This document shows, one piece after another, positions 1 through 8,510 of a stretch of 64,000 nt of DNA. The notes beneath the pieces are model-generated. The model was not told the DNA's origin and made no database searches. It saw nothing but the letters and a program-made list of their open reading frames with translations. The stretch is from Mucilaginibacter sp. UBA5151 (lineage in GTDB: Bacteria > Bacteroidota > Bacteroidia > Sphingobacteriales > Sphingobacteriaceae). How positions within the stretch are numbered: position 1 is the first letter of the stretch; the number at the start of each line of letters is the position of its first letter. A program made the translations under genes and the position numbers. The DNA lies in the NCBI GenBank assembly GCA_002413785.1, contig DHXR01000044.1, forward strand, positions 27,299 through 91,298, written 5' to 3'.

Positions 1-170
1 AAATATCGAAATGTCTGCCGTTGAACGACATCCAGCAAAGCACTGTCTGTCAGGTTCTTGATAATGCCAACAGGTTTTATGCTTTCAAATGTTGCTGTTT
101 TTTCAGGTTTTTGGGCCAGGCAACAAGTGGATATTATAATTAAAAAGGGGAGTATAAGTTTTTTCATCAT
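1..170 (-). CDS. Partial glucoamylase-like/GH144-type glycoside hydrolase (N-terminus only)
   Basis: The gene begins with ATGATGAAAAAA read from 170 and runs off the left edge, so only about 56 residues are visible. They start with a signal peptide (KKLILPFLIIISTCCLAQ) and reach LLDVVQRQTFRYF. That last motif matches LLNLVQQQTFKYFYDF at the start of the catalytic domain of the next gene (309-1973), so this is a second PF10091 'glycoamylase'-type enzyme, a family that includes GH144 endo-beta-1,2-glucanases. Unlike its neighbour it has no Ig-like insert between the signal and the catalytic domain. It is the last visible gene of the SusC/SusD locus on the minus strand. The family is inferred from the short N-terminus and from the neighbour; substrate is not provable here. 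Confidence 0.75.
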   Translation of the reverse strand, partial: MMKKLILPFLIIISTCCLAQKPEKTATFESIKPVGIIKNLTDSALLDVVQRQTFRY

Positions 171-213
171 AGTGTTTAGTTCATTTTATTTTTTCACAAT
201 CACATCAGCCCGG

Positions 214-307
214 CCTCACCTAAATCCTCTCCAAAGGAGAGGACTTTAACTTCGCTCTTTTTCAGAACCCTCTCCTTTGGTCCGAAGGACTCCGGGGCAG
301 GGTGAGG
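214..307. repeat. REP/MITE-like inverted repeat
   Basis: The outer arms CCTCACC (214-220) and GGTGAGG (301-307) are inverted. Inside sit two versions of CCTCTCC-AAAGG/CCTTTGG. The whole 94 bases can fold into a long imperfect hairpin between two glucanase genes. It looks like the dispersed CCTCTCC-type palindromic repeats seen in Bacteroidota intergenic regions. It may also end transcription of the upstream gene. Confidence 0.6.
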
Positions 308-308
308 T

Positions 309-1973
309 CTATAAATTCGGGCTTTGAAAGCCCAGGTTTTTCATCCCGGTTTTTACTTCGGGGCAACTCATAAATAAATTCCAGAGCAAGCCGCTCCGGT
401 AGTTCTCAATCATATCAATTATCGGCCCTTCATCAATGGCAAGGTCTGAAGTTGCAAACCAGGTGCCGTCGAGGCTGAATGAATCGTAAAACCCATAAGG
501 GCCCCACATTTTATCGCCCAGTTTATAATAAAAAAAGCGCAGGGCTTGCATCGATTGTGTTGGCGTATATGGCAATGAAGCGATAGCTGCGGTCGGCGCT
601 ATTACACCAACGTCATTAGTCGGCGAACTTGCCGTATAACCGTTGTTCTGAATATCGCTGGCAGTAAGCCCCCAGCAATTAGCGCCATAGCCGTAATAAC
701 CGTTAGGGTTGCTGACACAATAGTTATAGTTTATAGTGGCGTGCGCCTTGTTTTGCACGTCGTAGCTGGCATAAGCATCTGACAGGCTGTTTGGATTTAT
801 CCCTAAAAAGGAATAATGAGCAAAAAACAAAGGGCCTCCTTCAGCCGGGCCTAAAGGCAATACTACGCCGTAATATGAATTCCCATTTTTCATACTGCCA
901 TTACCTGCCCATCCGTTATCGTAAACAGCTTTTGTAATAGGATAAGTAGTTGATGATGCGGACATTACATAAGTCATCAAAGCCTCGTCCCAACCGTTTA
1001 CCTGCATGTTTGAAGACCATGCATAATCCGGGCTCCAGTGCCAGAATAATGTGTTTTGACCATTCTGGAACCAGCTCCATTGCACATTGTTCCAAAGCGT
1101 ATTAATATCAGCCCGTAACTGGGTTTCCGCTGCGCCTGCTGCGTTAAAGTATTGACGTGCGGTAAGCAGTCCTTCCATTAAATAAGAAGTCTCAACCAAA
1201 TCGGCGCCGTCATCCTGGGTGCCGAATGGGACAACTGCCCCTGTCGCCCCGTTCATCCAATGGGGGAACGCGCCGTGAAATGTTTGCGCGTTGTTCTTTA
1301 AAAAACCTACGATCAGTTGCATACGGGCCAAACCCTGCGCCCTGGTAATAAACTGGCGGCTTACCCCGGTAACAAGGGCCATAATGCCAAAACCCGAGCC
1401 GCCTGTAGTTACTATATCGCCGGAAGTATTGCGTTCCCGGGCCAAACCGCTTATGGGATGACCGAAATCATAAAAATATTTGAATGTTTGTTGCTGAACC
1501 AGGTTAAGCAGCTGGTCATCAGTTATAACAGGGAATTTATTGGTAGTGTCGATGGCGGTTGACAGCTGCACAGTTACAGGTGATTGTAAATTGCCGCCAC
1601 CCGAGGATTGCAGACCGGTTGAAACGTTGATGGTGTATTGCGTAATTGGCAACAAAGTATTTGGTGTTATCACTACTGTACTGTCATTATTCTGATAGGA
1701 GGTAGCATAAATTACAGCTGCCCCCACATTGCTTTTGAAGGCAATGCTGCTATTTACTGAAGCATGACTGATCGCAGCCGAAAAGGATAGTTTTATTACA
1801 GGTACAGTATTAACGCCCTTATACGTATAGCCGTTGTAAACGCCGTTCACCTTTAAAGCGTTAAAACTGAAAGACGCGGGAACAATCTGAACCGGAGGTG
1901 GCGGATTGTTCTTTTTACAGCCAAAAAGCACACTTAAAACAAAAATCGCAATACAAACTTTTAAATTTCCCAT
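309..1973 (-). CDS. Ig-like + glucoamylase-like (PF10091/GH144-type) lipoprotein glucanase
   Basis: The product is a lipoprotein: FVLSVLFGCKKN gives a lipobox cysteine near residue 19. A Big_5-like Ig domain follows (roughly residues 30-140; 'VPVIKLSFSAAI', 'TQYTINVSTGL'). From DDQLLNLVQQQTFKYFYDF to the end lies a PF10091 glycoamylase-type (alpha/alpha)6 barrel with SGLARERN and the GWDEALMTYVMSAS block. This family contains GH144 endo-beta-1,2-glucanases. The ATG at 1973 is preferred because the only upstream in-frame start is a TTG at 2000. It lies downstream of SusC, SusD and the LamG gene and probably cleaves the imported glycan at the cell surface. The beta-1,2-glucan substrate is an inference from the family. 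Confidence 0.82.
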   Translation of the reverse strand: MGNLKVCIAIFVLSVLFGCKKNNPPPPVQIVPASFSFNALKVNGVYNGYTYKGVNTVPVIKLSFSAAISHASVNSSIAFKSNVGAAVIYATSYQNNDSTVVITPNTLLPITQYTINVSTGLQSSGGGNLQSPVTVQLSTAIDTTNKFPVITDDQLLNLVQQQTFKYFYDFGHPISGLARERNTSGDIVTTGGSGFGIMALVTGVSRQFITRAQGLARMQLIVGFLKNNAQTFHGAFPHWMNGATGAVVPFGTQDDGADLVETSYLMEGLLTARQYFNAAGAAETQLRADINTLWNNVQWSWFQNGQNTLFWHWSPDYAWSSNMQVNGWDEALMTYVMSASSTTYPITKAVYDNGWAGNGSMKNGNSYYGVVLPLGPAEGGPLFFAHYSFLGINPNSLSDAYASYDVQNKAHATINYNYCVSNPNGYYGYGANCWGLTASDIQNNGYTASSPTNDVGVIAPTAAIASLPYTPTQSMQALRFFYYKLGDKMWGPYGFYDSFSLDGTWFATSDLAIDEGPIIDMIENYRSGLLWNLFMSCPEVKTGMKNLGFQSPNL

Positions 1974-2033
1974 TCCCCGCAATTTCTTATAAAAACCCAA
2001 AATATAAATTATTCAAAAAAAGAGGCTGACTGA

Positions 2034-2065
2034 CCCGCCCGTCCGCCGGTTGGCGGACGGGCGGG
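2034..2065. repeat. Perfect 14-bp REP palindrome / possible terminator
   Basis: Arms 2034-2047 and 2052-2065 are perfect 14-bp GC-only complements around the loop GGTT. The core is CCGTCCGCC/GGCGGACGG. On the minus strand the hairpin is followed about 12 bases later by a seven-T run, so it could end transcription of the LamG gene. The sequence resembles a dispersed repeat more than an ordinary terminator. Confidence 0.7.
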
Positions 2066-2098
2066 CAGACAACCTCATAACCAAATCAAATCAAATGT

Positions 2099-2965
2099 TT
2101 ATCTTCCCAGTTTTTCCAGGTGATATAAAGCCGAAGCTTCAGTAGCTGATAAAACTTTATTATAAATCCTTACCTGATCCAGCGCTCCGGTTAAATAACC
2201 TGCCCACCCTTGTGCTGTTGTCGCTGACGTAAGAGAAGGTGTAGTTTGAAACTGTAAGGTTCCGAAAACCATTTGATTAGCAGCTGACCAATCAAGTGGT
2301 GCAAACCCTGCCGCGGTATTTGTACCTGCTTGTGCCCCATCATAATAAACAACAAATGTTGAAGCGTTGTCATCGTAAGTTACAAGAATATTTACCCAAA
2401 CATTCCATGGATTGGTAACAGTATAGCCGCCCAGCCATGCATCGTTACCCGAAGTACTTGCACTTTTGTTAAAAGCATGTACTTTTAACACACCGGTTGT
2501 TGCGGTTGAGCCGTTGTCAAAAAATATATCGAAGTTCCCCCAAAAATTTTGACTATGGGCAACACCCAGAATTCCAATAGCACCGGTAGTGTTTTGCGGC
2601 ATATTAACCCAGGTACTTATAGTAAAGCTATGTAAAGCTTTTACAGTTGCCGGCGTATTTGTTACCACATACCCGTTATTTGCACCCTGCAACGCCTGGC
2701 CAACAACCCCTCCAGTAAAACTTGTTCCGGTTGCAACACCTGTGGTTGAGGATAAACTATCCTTAAGTGAGCCGCTAAAGGGCCAATAGGCGACTAAACT
2801 GGCAGACTCGATATCTTTTGAGCTGCTATATCCTCCAAATGTGGGCAACGGTTTGTTAGGCGCATAAGTTTTTGGATCGAAGCCCTTGTGGCACGCGGAT
2901 ATTGTGAAAACTATAACAATGCCGGTGAGGCCCGCTATAAGTATATTTTTTAATGTTTTCATCAT
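2099..2965 (-). CDS. LamG/concanavalin A-like surface lipoprotein
   Basis: This is a 288-residue lipoprotein with signal and lipobox FTISACHKG (Cys at about residue 25). After a short linker, residues about 58-285 form one Laminin-G_3 jelly roll: LVAYWPFSGSLKDSLS, SFTISTWVNMPQ, and ALDQVRIYNKVLSATE at the end are family hallmarks. Such proteins next to SusC/SusD bind or scaffold glycan at the outer membrane; none of the visible residues point to catalysis. It lies 18 bases after the susD-like gene on the same strand and so probably shares its transcript. It may occupy the surface glycan-binding protein (SusE/F-like) position, which is an inference from gene order. Confidence 0.85.
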   Translation of the reverse strand: MMKTLKNILIAGLTGIVIVFTISACHKGFDPKTYAPNKPLPTFGGYSSSKDIESASLVAYWPFSGSLKDSLSSTTGVATGTSFTGGVVGQALQGANNGYVVTNTPATVKALHSFTISTWVNMPQNTTGAIGILGVAHSQNFWGNFDIFFDNGSTATTGVLKVHAFNKSASTSGNDAWLGGYTVTNPWNVWVNILVTYDDNASTFVVYYDGAQAGTNTAAGFAPLDWSAANQMVFGTLQFQTTPSLTSATTAQGWAGYLTGALDQVRIYNKVLSATEASALYHLEKLGR

Positions 2966-2983
2966 TTTTTCTTTAATAAATAA

Positions 2984-4465
2984 TTAATAACCAGGATTTT
3001 GCGTTAAAGTACCTGCACTTAAATCAATCTCATTTTGCGGTAAAGGCCACACTTCGTTCTTTCCGGCTTTCCATCCGCGCACACCGAAAACGGCTGCACC
3101 TCTTCCCTGGCGTATTACGTCAAAATAACGATCAAACTCCATAGCCAGTTCTACTCTTCTTTCATTATAAATTGCTGTACGGAGTGCAGTTTGGTCGGTA
3201 GTTATTATTTTGGGCAATATTGCATTATTACCGGCCCTGGCACGTGCTCTTACCATTTCCAATGGTATTAAAGCAGCGGCAGCGTTACCCAATTCATTAC
3301 TTGCCTCGGCATTCATTAACAATACCTCTGCATAGCGTAAAACAATTTTATCCTGCTGACAGCCTTCGTTAAAACCTGACACATATAAGCTGAACGGCAC
3401 ATACGATTTTTGATTATACATTGGATTATCGCCTGAAGCGGCTATCACATCACCTTCGGGTGTAGTTTCGCCCCTGAATATAATAGTGGCATCCCTGCGG
3501 GGATCGCCTGTCTCATAAGCAGCAGCCAGATCAGCACTCGGCACGTTAAAACCCCAGCCGCCGCCTGTTACACCCCTTACACCCTGTACTTGAGAATATT
3601 GAGAATTTGATGCGTTAGGGTTATTGGGTATTAACAAACACTGAATTTCAAATATCGATTCTGAGTTGTTTTTATTGTTTGTCCTGAACATTTGCTCATA
3701 ATTAGGGAACAAACTATAGCCTAATGCCATTACCTGGTTTGTATAAGTAATAACTTCGCTCCATTTTTTCTGATACAGTGCTATTTTTGCGTGCAATGCC
3801 AGTGCAGCACCCTTTGTAACGTGGCCTATATCAATAGCGCTGTATGATTGCGGCAATACTGATGCGGCATCTGTTAAATCCGTTTCTATTGCACCGTAAA
3901 CCTGTGCCTGTGTTGCACGTGGCAGGTTGTACTCACTTGCACCTTTTGGTACATGCAACCGTAACGGCACTCCACCAAAGGCCCTTACCAACCTAAAATA
4001 AGCATAGGCCCTGATAAATTTCGCTTCTGCCAGGTAGCGTGCTTTTAAAGCAGCATCCATGTTTATTGCTGGTATATTATCCAGTATCTGATTGGCAAAA
4101 TTGATGGTTTTATATTCGCCACCCCAGAAATCTGAAATCTGTCCTTCGCCTGAATTTGCAGAAAAGTTTTGAAAATCGTTCATAAACGAAGCATCGCTGG
4201 CGGTACTACCTTTATTAACATCGTCAGAACCCATGCTTTCAACAGCGATAGGGGCGAAAGCAATATTTGTCCACTCGTGCAGGTTTGCATACATGGCACC
4301 AACCGCTGATGTTGCGTCAGCCTGGGTTTTCCAAAATTGGGTGGCCGCTACATTTCCGGCAGGGTTAACATCCAAAAAGCTCTTTTTACAACTTTGAAAG
4401 ATCACTATAGATGCAATAAAGCTTATCCCTAACGCTTTTTGCAATAATTTTTTCCTGTTCTTCAT
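2984..4465 (-). CDS. RagB/SusD family nutrient-uptake outer membrane lipoprotein
   Basis: This 493-residue SusD homologue carries a lipoprotein signal (IASIVIFQSCKKSFLDVNP). It has the SusD landmarks FLDVNPAG, QADATSAVGAMYANL, the helical TPR region (AEAKFIRAYAYFRLVRAFGGVPL) and the C-terminal KIVLRYAEVLLMNAEASNELG...IYNERRVELAMEFDRYFDVIRQGR. SusD proteins bind glycan outside the cell and act as a lid on the SusC transporter. It starts 11 bases after the susC stop, so the two are co-transcribed and form one complex. Length is normal for the family. Confidence 0.96.
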   Translation of the reverse strand: MKNRKKLLQKALGISFIASIVIFQSCKKSFLDVNPAGNVAATQFWKTQADATSAVGAMYANLHEWTNIAFAPIAVESMGSDDVNKGSTASDASFMNDFQNFSANSGEGQISDFWGGEYKTINFANQILDNIPAINMDAALKARYLAEAKFIRAYAYFRLVRAFGGVPLRLHVPKGASEYNLPRATQAQVYGAIETDLTDAASVLPQSYSAIDIGHVTKGAALALHAKIALYQKKWSEVITYTNQVMALGYSLFPNYEQMFRTNNKNNSESIFEIQCLLIPNNPNASNSQYSQVQGVRGVTGGGWGFNVPSADLAAAYETGDPRRDATIIFRGETTPEGDVIAASGDNPMYNQKSYVPFSLYVSGFNEGCQQDKIVLRYAEVLLMNAEASNELGNAAAALIPLEMVRARARAGNNAILPKIITTDQTALRTAIYNERRVELAMEFDRYFDVIRQGRGAAVFGVRGWKAGKNEVWPLPQNEIDLSAGTLTQNPGY

Positions 4466-4476
4466 CTTTATACAAA

Positions 4477-7400
4477 TTAAAAACTAACGTTAACACCAAA
4501 ATTATACGTGGCATATAGCGGGTACACGTTCGCGTCTATCCCCATATTGCCTACTGAACCGCCTACTTCGGGCGTAAATCCTTTATATCCGAATACATTG
4601 ATAGCATTTTGTGCATTGGCGTACAACCTTATTTTCTTCACGCCCATGCTTCTCAGCAGATCACCAGGCAAGGTATAACCCAATTGTGCATTACGCACCC
4701 TGAAATATGCTCCGCTTTCAACAAAAAACGAATTTGGTTTAGCGTTGTTATTTGCACCAACATTTGTAGAAGGATAGGTATTTGATGTACCTGCCCCGTG
4801 CCAGCGATGATCGTAAAAATCTTTTGTAAAATTCTCATTACCATAACGGTATGCAATGTTAGCATTGTAAACGCTTACGTCAGCAATCCCCTGCATATCT
4901 AAAGTCAGGTCGACGTTCTTATAGGTGAAGGTTGTATTAAAACCGTAGTTAATCTTAGGATTAGGATTACCCAACACTACACGGTCCCTGGTATCAATTG
5001 ATCCGTCATTATTGGTGTCCTGGTAAATAAAATCTCCGGGCTGGGTGTTTGTATTCTTTTGTGGTGAGGCATTAACCTGGGCCTGAGTTTGGAAAACGCC
5101 TATAACCTTCAGTCCGTAAAATTCACCGATCGGTTCGCCTACAACGGTACGGGTGGCCAGGTTGCCGTTTGCTATGCCATTTCCGCCGCTGTATATAGGG
5201 TTTTTTCCGCTTTGAACTGTTAGTACTTTGTTGTCATTAACACCTATATTACCGCTGATAGAATAAGAGAAATCTTTACTTGGCGAGTCTTTCCAGTTAA
5301 GCACAAACTCAAAGCCACGATTCCTGATATCTGCCTGGTTACCTATAATGGAACCGCTATTGGTGCCTACAGATGCAAGTATCGGAATAGAAAAGATAGC
5401 ATCCTGTGTTTCCCTGTTGTAGTAATCGGCTTCAAAAGATAATTTATTATGTAAGAGACCGCCTTCAACACCAAAGTCATAGGCCACTCCTTTTTCCCAA
5501 ACAATAAAGGGAGGAACAACTGTATTTATACCCGCGCCCTGGTAGGCCACCTGGGGATTTCCAAAAATTGCTGTAAGATAAGGATCGGCCGAAACAGTTT
5601 GAACGGATGGATTTATCGGCACAACGGAATTACCCACTTTACCCCAGCTTCCTCTAAGCTTTAAATTATCAAAAATATGCTGATCCTTCATGAATTCTTC
5701 GTTGGTTATTACCCAACCGCCGCCTATTGAAGGGAACCAACCATAAGCATTTGGAAAAAATTGCGATGCACCATCATGACGTAAAGAGGCATTCAGTAAA
5801 TATTTGTCTTTATAGGAATAGTTTATACGGCCAAACTGCGATAATGCCCTGTTATGGATCTGTTGCCCCGGATCGGGGAGGTAAACTGTTTTTGCAGTAT
5901 CAGGAAACGAGGTATGCAAATTACCGGTTGCCTGATAGGGAACACCCTGGGCATGCGCATCAGCTTGGGTGGCGCGGTTATTTTGGGCGCTGTACCCTAA
6001 TAAGGCAGTCAGCTTATGATCTTTTACAGTGTAATCGTAAGTCAGCGTGTTTTCCCAGATCCAGTTGCGGGTTTCAGTATGGTTAACATCTAAATTTGTT
6101 ACCGTACTTTTTTGCGCTAATGTGGCGTAGTAGATCGGTGTAAAACCTCTGACTTCCGACTGGGCCAAATCACCTCCGAAACTTGTCCTGAACTTTAAAT
6201 TTTTCAGAATTGAAAGTTCGGCATGAACATCGCCTGTTAATCGTTTAGTTTTAGAACGTTGATTAAAAAAGTCGAGCGTGGCCTGCGGGTTATAATTGTT
6301 CCCGCTACCAGTATTATAATCATACGGATCACCATAGTTGCCATCTTTATACCGAACAGGCAATGTAGGGGCTGCACCGAATAATTGATGGAAAATTCCA
6401 CCGTCTATGTCCTTTGATTTTCCGGAAAGGCCATTAGCACTGAAACCGATTTTAAGAGCCTTTACAGGTGTAAAATCATTTGCAATGTGAATTGTATAGC
6501 GCTGGTAATTATTGGTTTTCACTATACCATCCTGATCTAAATAAGCAAATGAATAATCATAGGTATATTTATCAGATCCTCCGCTTATAGAAACCTGGTG
6601 GTTTGTAACAAACGCATTTTGTAATATCAGGCCATACCAGTCGGTTCCTTTTCCAAAACTTGCAGGATTACTGAATACAGGCGGCTGGGCATTTGCAGGT
6701 GGCACTTCGTTATTGTTGTACGTTACCAGTTCATTAACTGCCGTAGCGTATTCGGTCGCATCGGCCATTTTTACCTGGTTGGTAACTGACTGCCAGCCTG
6801 CATAGCCGTTATAGTTAATTACAGGTTTACCCTTTACACCGTGTTTCGTAGTGATAAGCACAACACCATTTGCTGCACGGATACCATAAATGGCTGTGCT
6901 CGACGCATCCTTTAAAACAGTGATATTTTCAATATCGTTATTATTTAAAAAACTGATATCGCTGTACCAAACCCCGTCAACTACAAATAGAGGGCTAACG
7001 TTACCATAGTAGGTGCCCAAACCACGAATAGTAATTTGTGGTGAAGCTCCAGGCTGTCCATTATTGGTAATGGAAACACCGGCAACCTTGCCCTGTAAAG
7101 CGCTTAATGGGTTGGTTGATGCCTGTTTGGCAATATCGGGACCTTTAACAGTAGCAACAGCGCCTGTATTGTCAACTTTACGTTGTGTACCGTAACCGAT
7201 AACAACAACCTGTTGCAGTTCGTTAGCCTGCGCAATTAATTGAACGTTAATTGTGTTACTGCCGTTAACAGCAACATTCTGGGTGGCATAACCTATATAC
7301 GTGAATGCCAAAGTAGCAGTAGATGGGGCAGCAATTGAGTATGCTCCATTTACATCGGTTTGTGTGCCTGTTGTTGTCCCTTTTACCTGTACACTTACAC

Positions 7401-7527
7401 CTATCAGGCTTTCGCCGGTAGCAGCATCGGTAACTTTACCTTTTACAGTAATGTTTTGTGCAAATGCAGTGTTAATAAAAAAGAAACAGAATAGCACTAA
7501 CCCTGAGATAGTAAAAATTCTCTTCAT
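4477..7527 (-). CDS. SusC/RagA family TonB-dependent outer membrane transporter
   Basis: The 1016-residue product has a signal peptide (LVLFCFFFINTAFAQ), a CarboxypepD_reg domain at about 25-105 (VKGKVTDAATGESLIGVSVQV), a TonB box-like stretch, and a plug starting VVVIGYGTQRKVDNTGAV with the SusC signature NPLSALQGKVAGVSI. It ends in a 22-strand barrel whose last strand is YNFGVNVSF, with a terminal aromatic residue. It imports oligosaccharide across the outer membrane using TonB energy and pairs with the SusD protein downstream. It is the first gene of the minus-strand operon. The 480-base upstream gap probably holds its promoter and operator. The substrate cannot be read directly; the downstream PF10091 enzymes hint at beta-glucan. 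Confidence 0.96.
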   Translation of the reverse strand: MKRIFTISGLVLFCFFFINTAFAQNITVKGKVTDAATGESLIGVSVQVKGTTTGTQTDVNGAYSIAAPSTATLAFTYIGYATQNVAVNGSNTINVQLIAQANELQQVVVIGYGTQRKVDNTGAVATVKGPDIAKQASTNPLSALQGKVAGVSITNNGQPGASPQITIRGLGTYYGNVSPLFVVDGVWYSDISFLNNNDIENITVLKDASSTAIYGIRAANGVVLITTKHGVKGKPVINYNGYAGWQSVTNQVKMADATEYATAVNELVTYNNNEVPPANAQPPVFSNPASFGKGTDWYGLILQNAFVTNHQVSISGGSDKYTYDYSFAYLDQDGIVKTNNYQRYTIHIANDFTPVKALKIGFSANGLSGKSKDIDGGIFHQLFGAAPTLPVRYKDGNYGDPYDYNTGSGNNYNPQATLDFFNQRSKTKRLTGDVHAELSILKNLKFRTSFGGDLAQSEVRGFTPIYYATLAQKSTVTNLDVNHTETRNWIWENTLTYDYTVKDHKLTALLGYSAQNNRATQADAHAQGVPYQATGNLHTSFPDTAKTVYLPDPGQQIHNRALSQFGRINYSYKDKYLLNASLRHDGASQFFPNAYGWFPSIGGGWVITNEEFMKDQHIFDNLKLRGSWGKVGNSVVPINPSVQTVSADPYLTAIFGNPQVAYQGAGINTVVPPFIVWEKGVAYDFGVEGGLLHNKLSFEADYYNRETQDAIFSIPILASVGTNSGSIIGNQADIRNRGFEFVLNWKDSPSKDFSYSISGNIGVNDNKVLTVQSGKNPIYSGGNGIANGNLATRTVVGEPIGEFYGLKVIGVFQTQAQVNASPQKNTNTQPGDFIYQDTNNDGSIDTRDRVVLGNPNPKINYGFNTTFTYKNVDLTLDMQGIADVSVYNANIAYRYGNENFTKDFYDHRWHGAGTSNTYPSTNVGANNNAKPNSFFVESGAYFRVRNAQLGYTLPGDLLRSMGVKKIRLYANAQNAINVFGYKGFTPEVGGSVGNMGIDANVYPLYATYNFGVNVSF

Positions 7528-8007
7528 AAAGTGGTTAATTAAAAATTAAGAAAGGAAGTTTAAAAAAATTGGTTTTCTGTAGTACGAATTTGGATAGATA
7601 ATACAATTTTAACAAATTATATCCCTCTACATTATTACATCACCTAACAAACACTTTCTCAAATTGTTTTGATATGTTTTGTTAAATATTGATAATCAGC
7701 AAATTATAACATGTTAGTGTATTGCATACATACTACACATACCAGTGGGTTACTACTACATGGAATACGGGCTGTGTGTGGTAAAGATGTAGTAATGCAG
7801 CTATTTGAGAAACTACGCAAGTTTCTTTATATACTTTGGTTTTAGCTTTTTAGGCAAGTAGCGGCGAAGGATTGCGTTGCTATGCAACAGAATCGTTACT
7901 AAAGATATACCTGTTCACTGATGAACTCAGTCGTCGGCATTAATAATATTTTAAAGTGCAGGAGTTGCTATTCCAAATTTAAGGGCCCGAGAAGCCAGTT
8001 TATAGAA
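7528..8007. promoter_or_regulatory. Control region upstream of susC with four TGTAGTA/TACTACA copies
   Basis: No gene is visible in this 480-base, AT-rich gap. The heptamer TGTAGTA occurs at 7578-7584 and 7788-7794, and its complement TACTACA at 7731-7737 and 7754-7760. Chance would give well under one copy. The last pair (7754-7760 and 7788-7794) forms an inverted repeat. This fits an operator for the large LuxR-type regulator encoded just upstream, but binding is inferred only. I could not place a clean Bacteroidota -33/-7 pair. Confidence 0.45.
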
Positions 8008-8289
8008 TTATTTATCGCCATAATGTCCTATCGCAGAAACTACTGTAACAGTAATTATGTTATCTTCAATAAGGTAAATTAACCTATCCTTTTTATTGAT
8101 TTGCCTTGACCATAATCCGGATAACTCAAATCTTAATCTTTCTGGTTTCCCGACGCCTGTTTCGGGATGTTCAGACAATTCTTCAAATATTTGATTAATC
8201 CTTTTAATTGAACTTTTATCGCCGGATTTGTTGTGCATCTGTAGTTGTTTTTGTGCCGCTTTTTGAACCACTATAGTATACTTGGCCAT
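8008..8289 (-). CDS. Txe/YoeB family toxin (ribosome-dependent mRNA interferase type)
   Basis: The 93-residue product has the RelE/YoeB fold order. Family landmarks are AQKQLQMHNKSGDKSSIKRINQIFEELSEHPETGVGKPERL, FELSGLWSRQINKKDRLIYLI, and the C-terminal SAIGHYGDK, which matches the YoeB 'GHY' ending that carries the catalytic His-Tyr. YoeB toxins cut mRNA on the ribosome and are held inactive by their antitoxin. Its start overlaps the antitoxin end by 19 bases, so the two are translationally coupled. The pair lies between the susC control region and its likely regulator, which is an unusual position. Confidence 0.9.
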   Translation of the reverse strand: MAKYTIVVQKAAQKQLQMHNKSGDKSSIKRINQIFEELSEHPETGVGKPERLRFELSGLWSRQINKKDRLIYLIEDNIITVTVVSAIGHYGDK

Positions 8290-8483
8290 ATATTTTTGGG
8301 GTCTTTAATGACAACGACATTTCCTTGCTTAGCTTGTTCTATGCTTTCCTTAATTTTTGCAACAAATTCTGGGCTATAAGGGCTTTTTTCTTCCTTTTTG
8401 AAAGAAACATCTAAAGCCATTAATATTGCTTCAATAGTTGCCTGTTGCTTTTTGGTTTTTGGCTGTACAATTATTGTTTCCAT
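8271..8483 (-). CDS. Antitoxin partner of YoeB-type toxin (DUF2683-like)
   Basis: A 70-residue acidic/lysine-rich protein beginning METIIVQPKTKKQQATIEAIL. The ATG at 8483 is chosen over a TTG at 8489. The beginning resembles small DUF2683-type Bacteroidota antitoxins, with the pattern 'VQPKTKEQ..AI.A.LKALDV.F'. The C-terminal half (EFVAKIKESIEQAKQGNVVVI) looks like the toxin-neutralizing helix of other YoeB partners. It is first in the pair, overlaps the toxin gene, and likely represses its own promoter. No classical Phd/YefM DNA-binding domain is obvious, so DNA binding is uncertain. Confidence 0.8.
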   Translation of the reverse strand: METIIVQPKTKKQQATIEAILMALDVSFKKEEKSPYSPEFVAKIKESIEQAKQGNVVVIKDPKNIWPSIL

Positions 8484-8510
8484 ATACAAATTTAATAATA
8501 AAATTCAGCA

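Noticed and set aside
5727..6086. 119-codon plus-strand frame inside susC
   Set aside because: Shadow of a strongly supported SusC gene; sequence is not protein-like.
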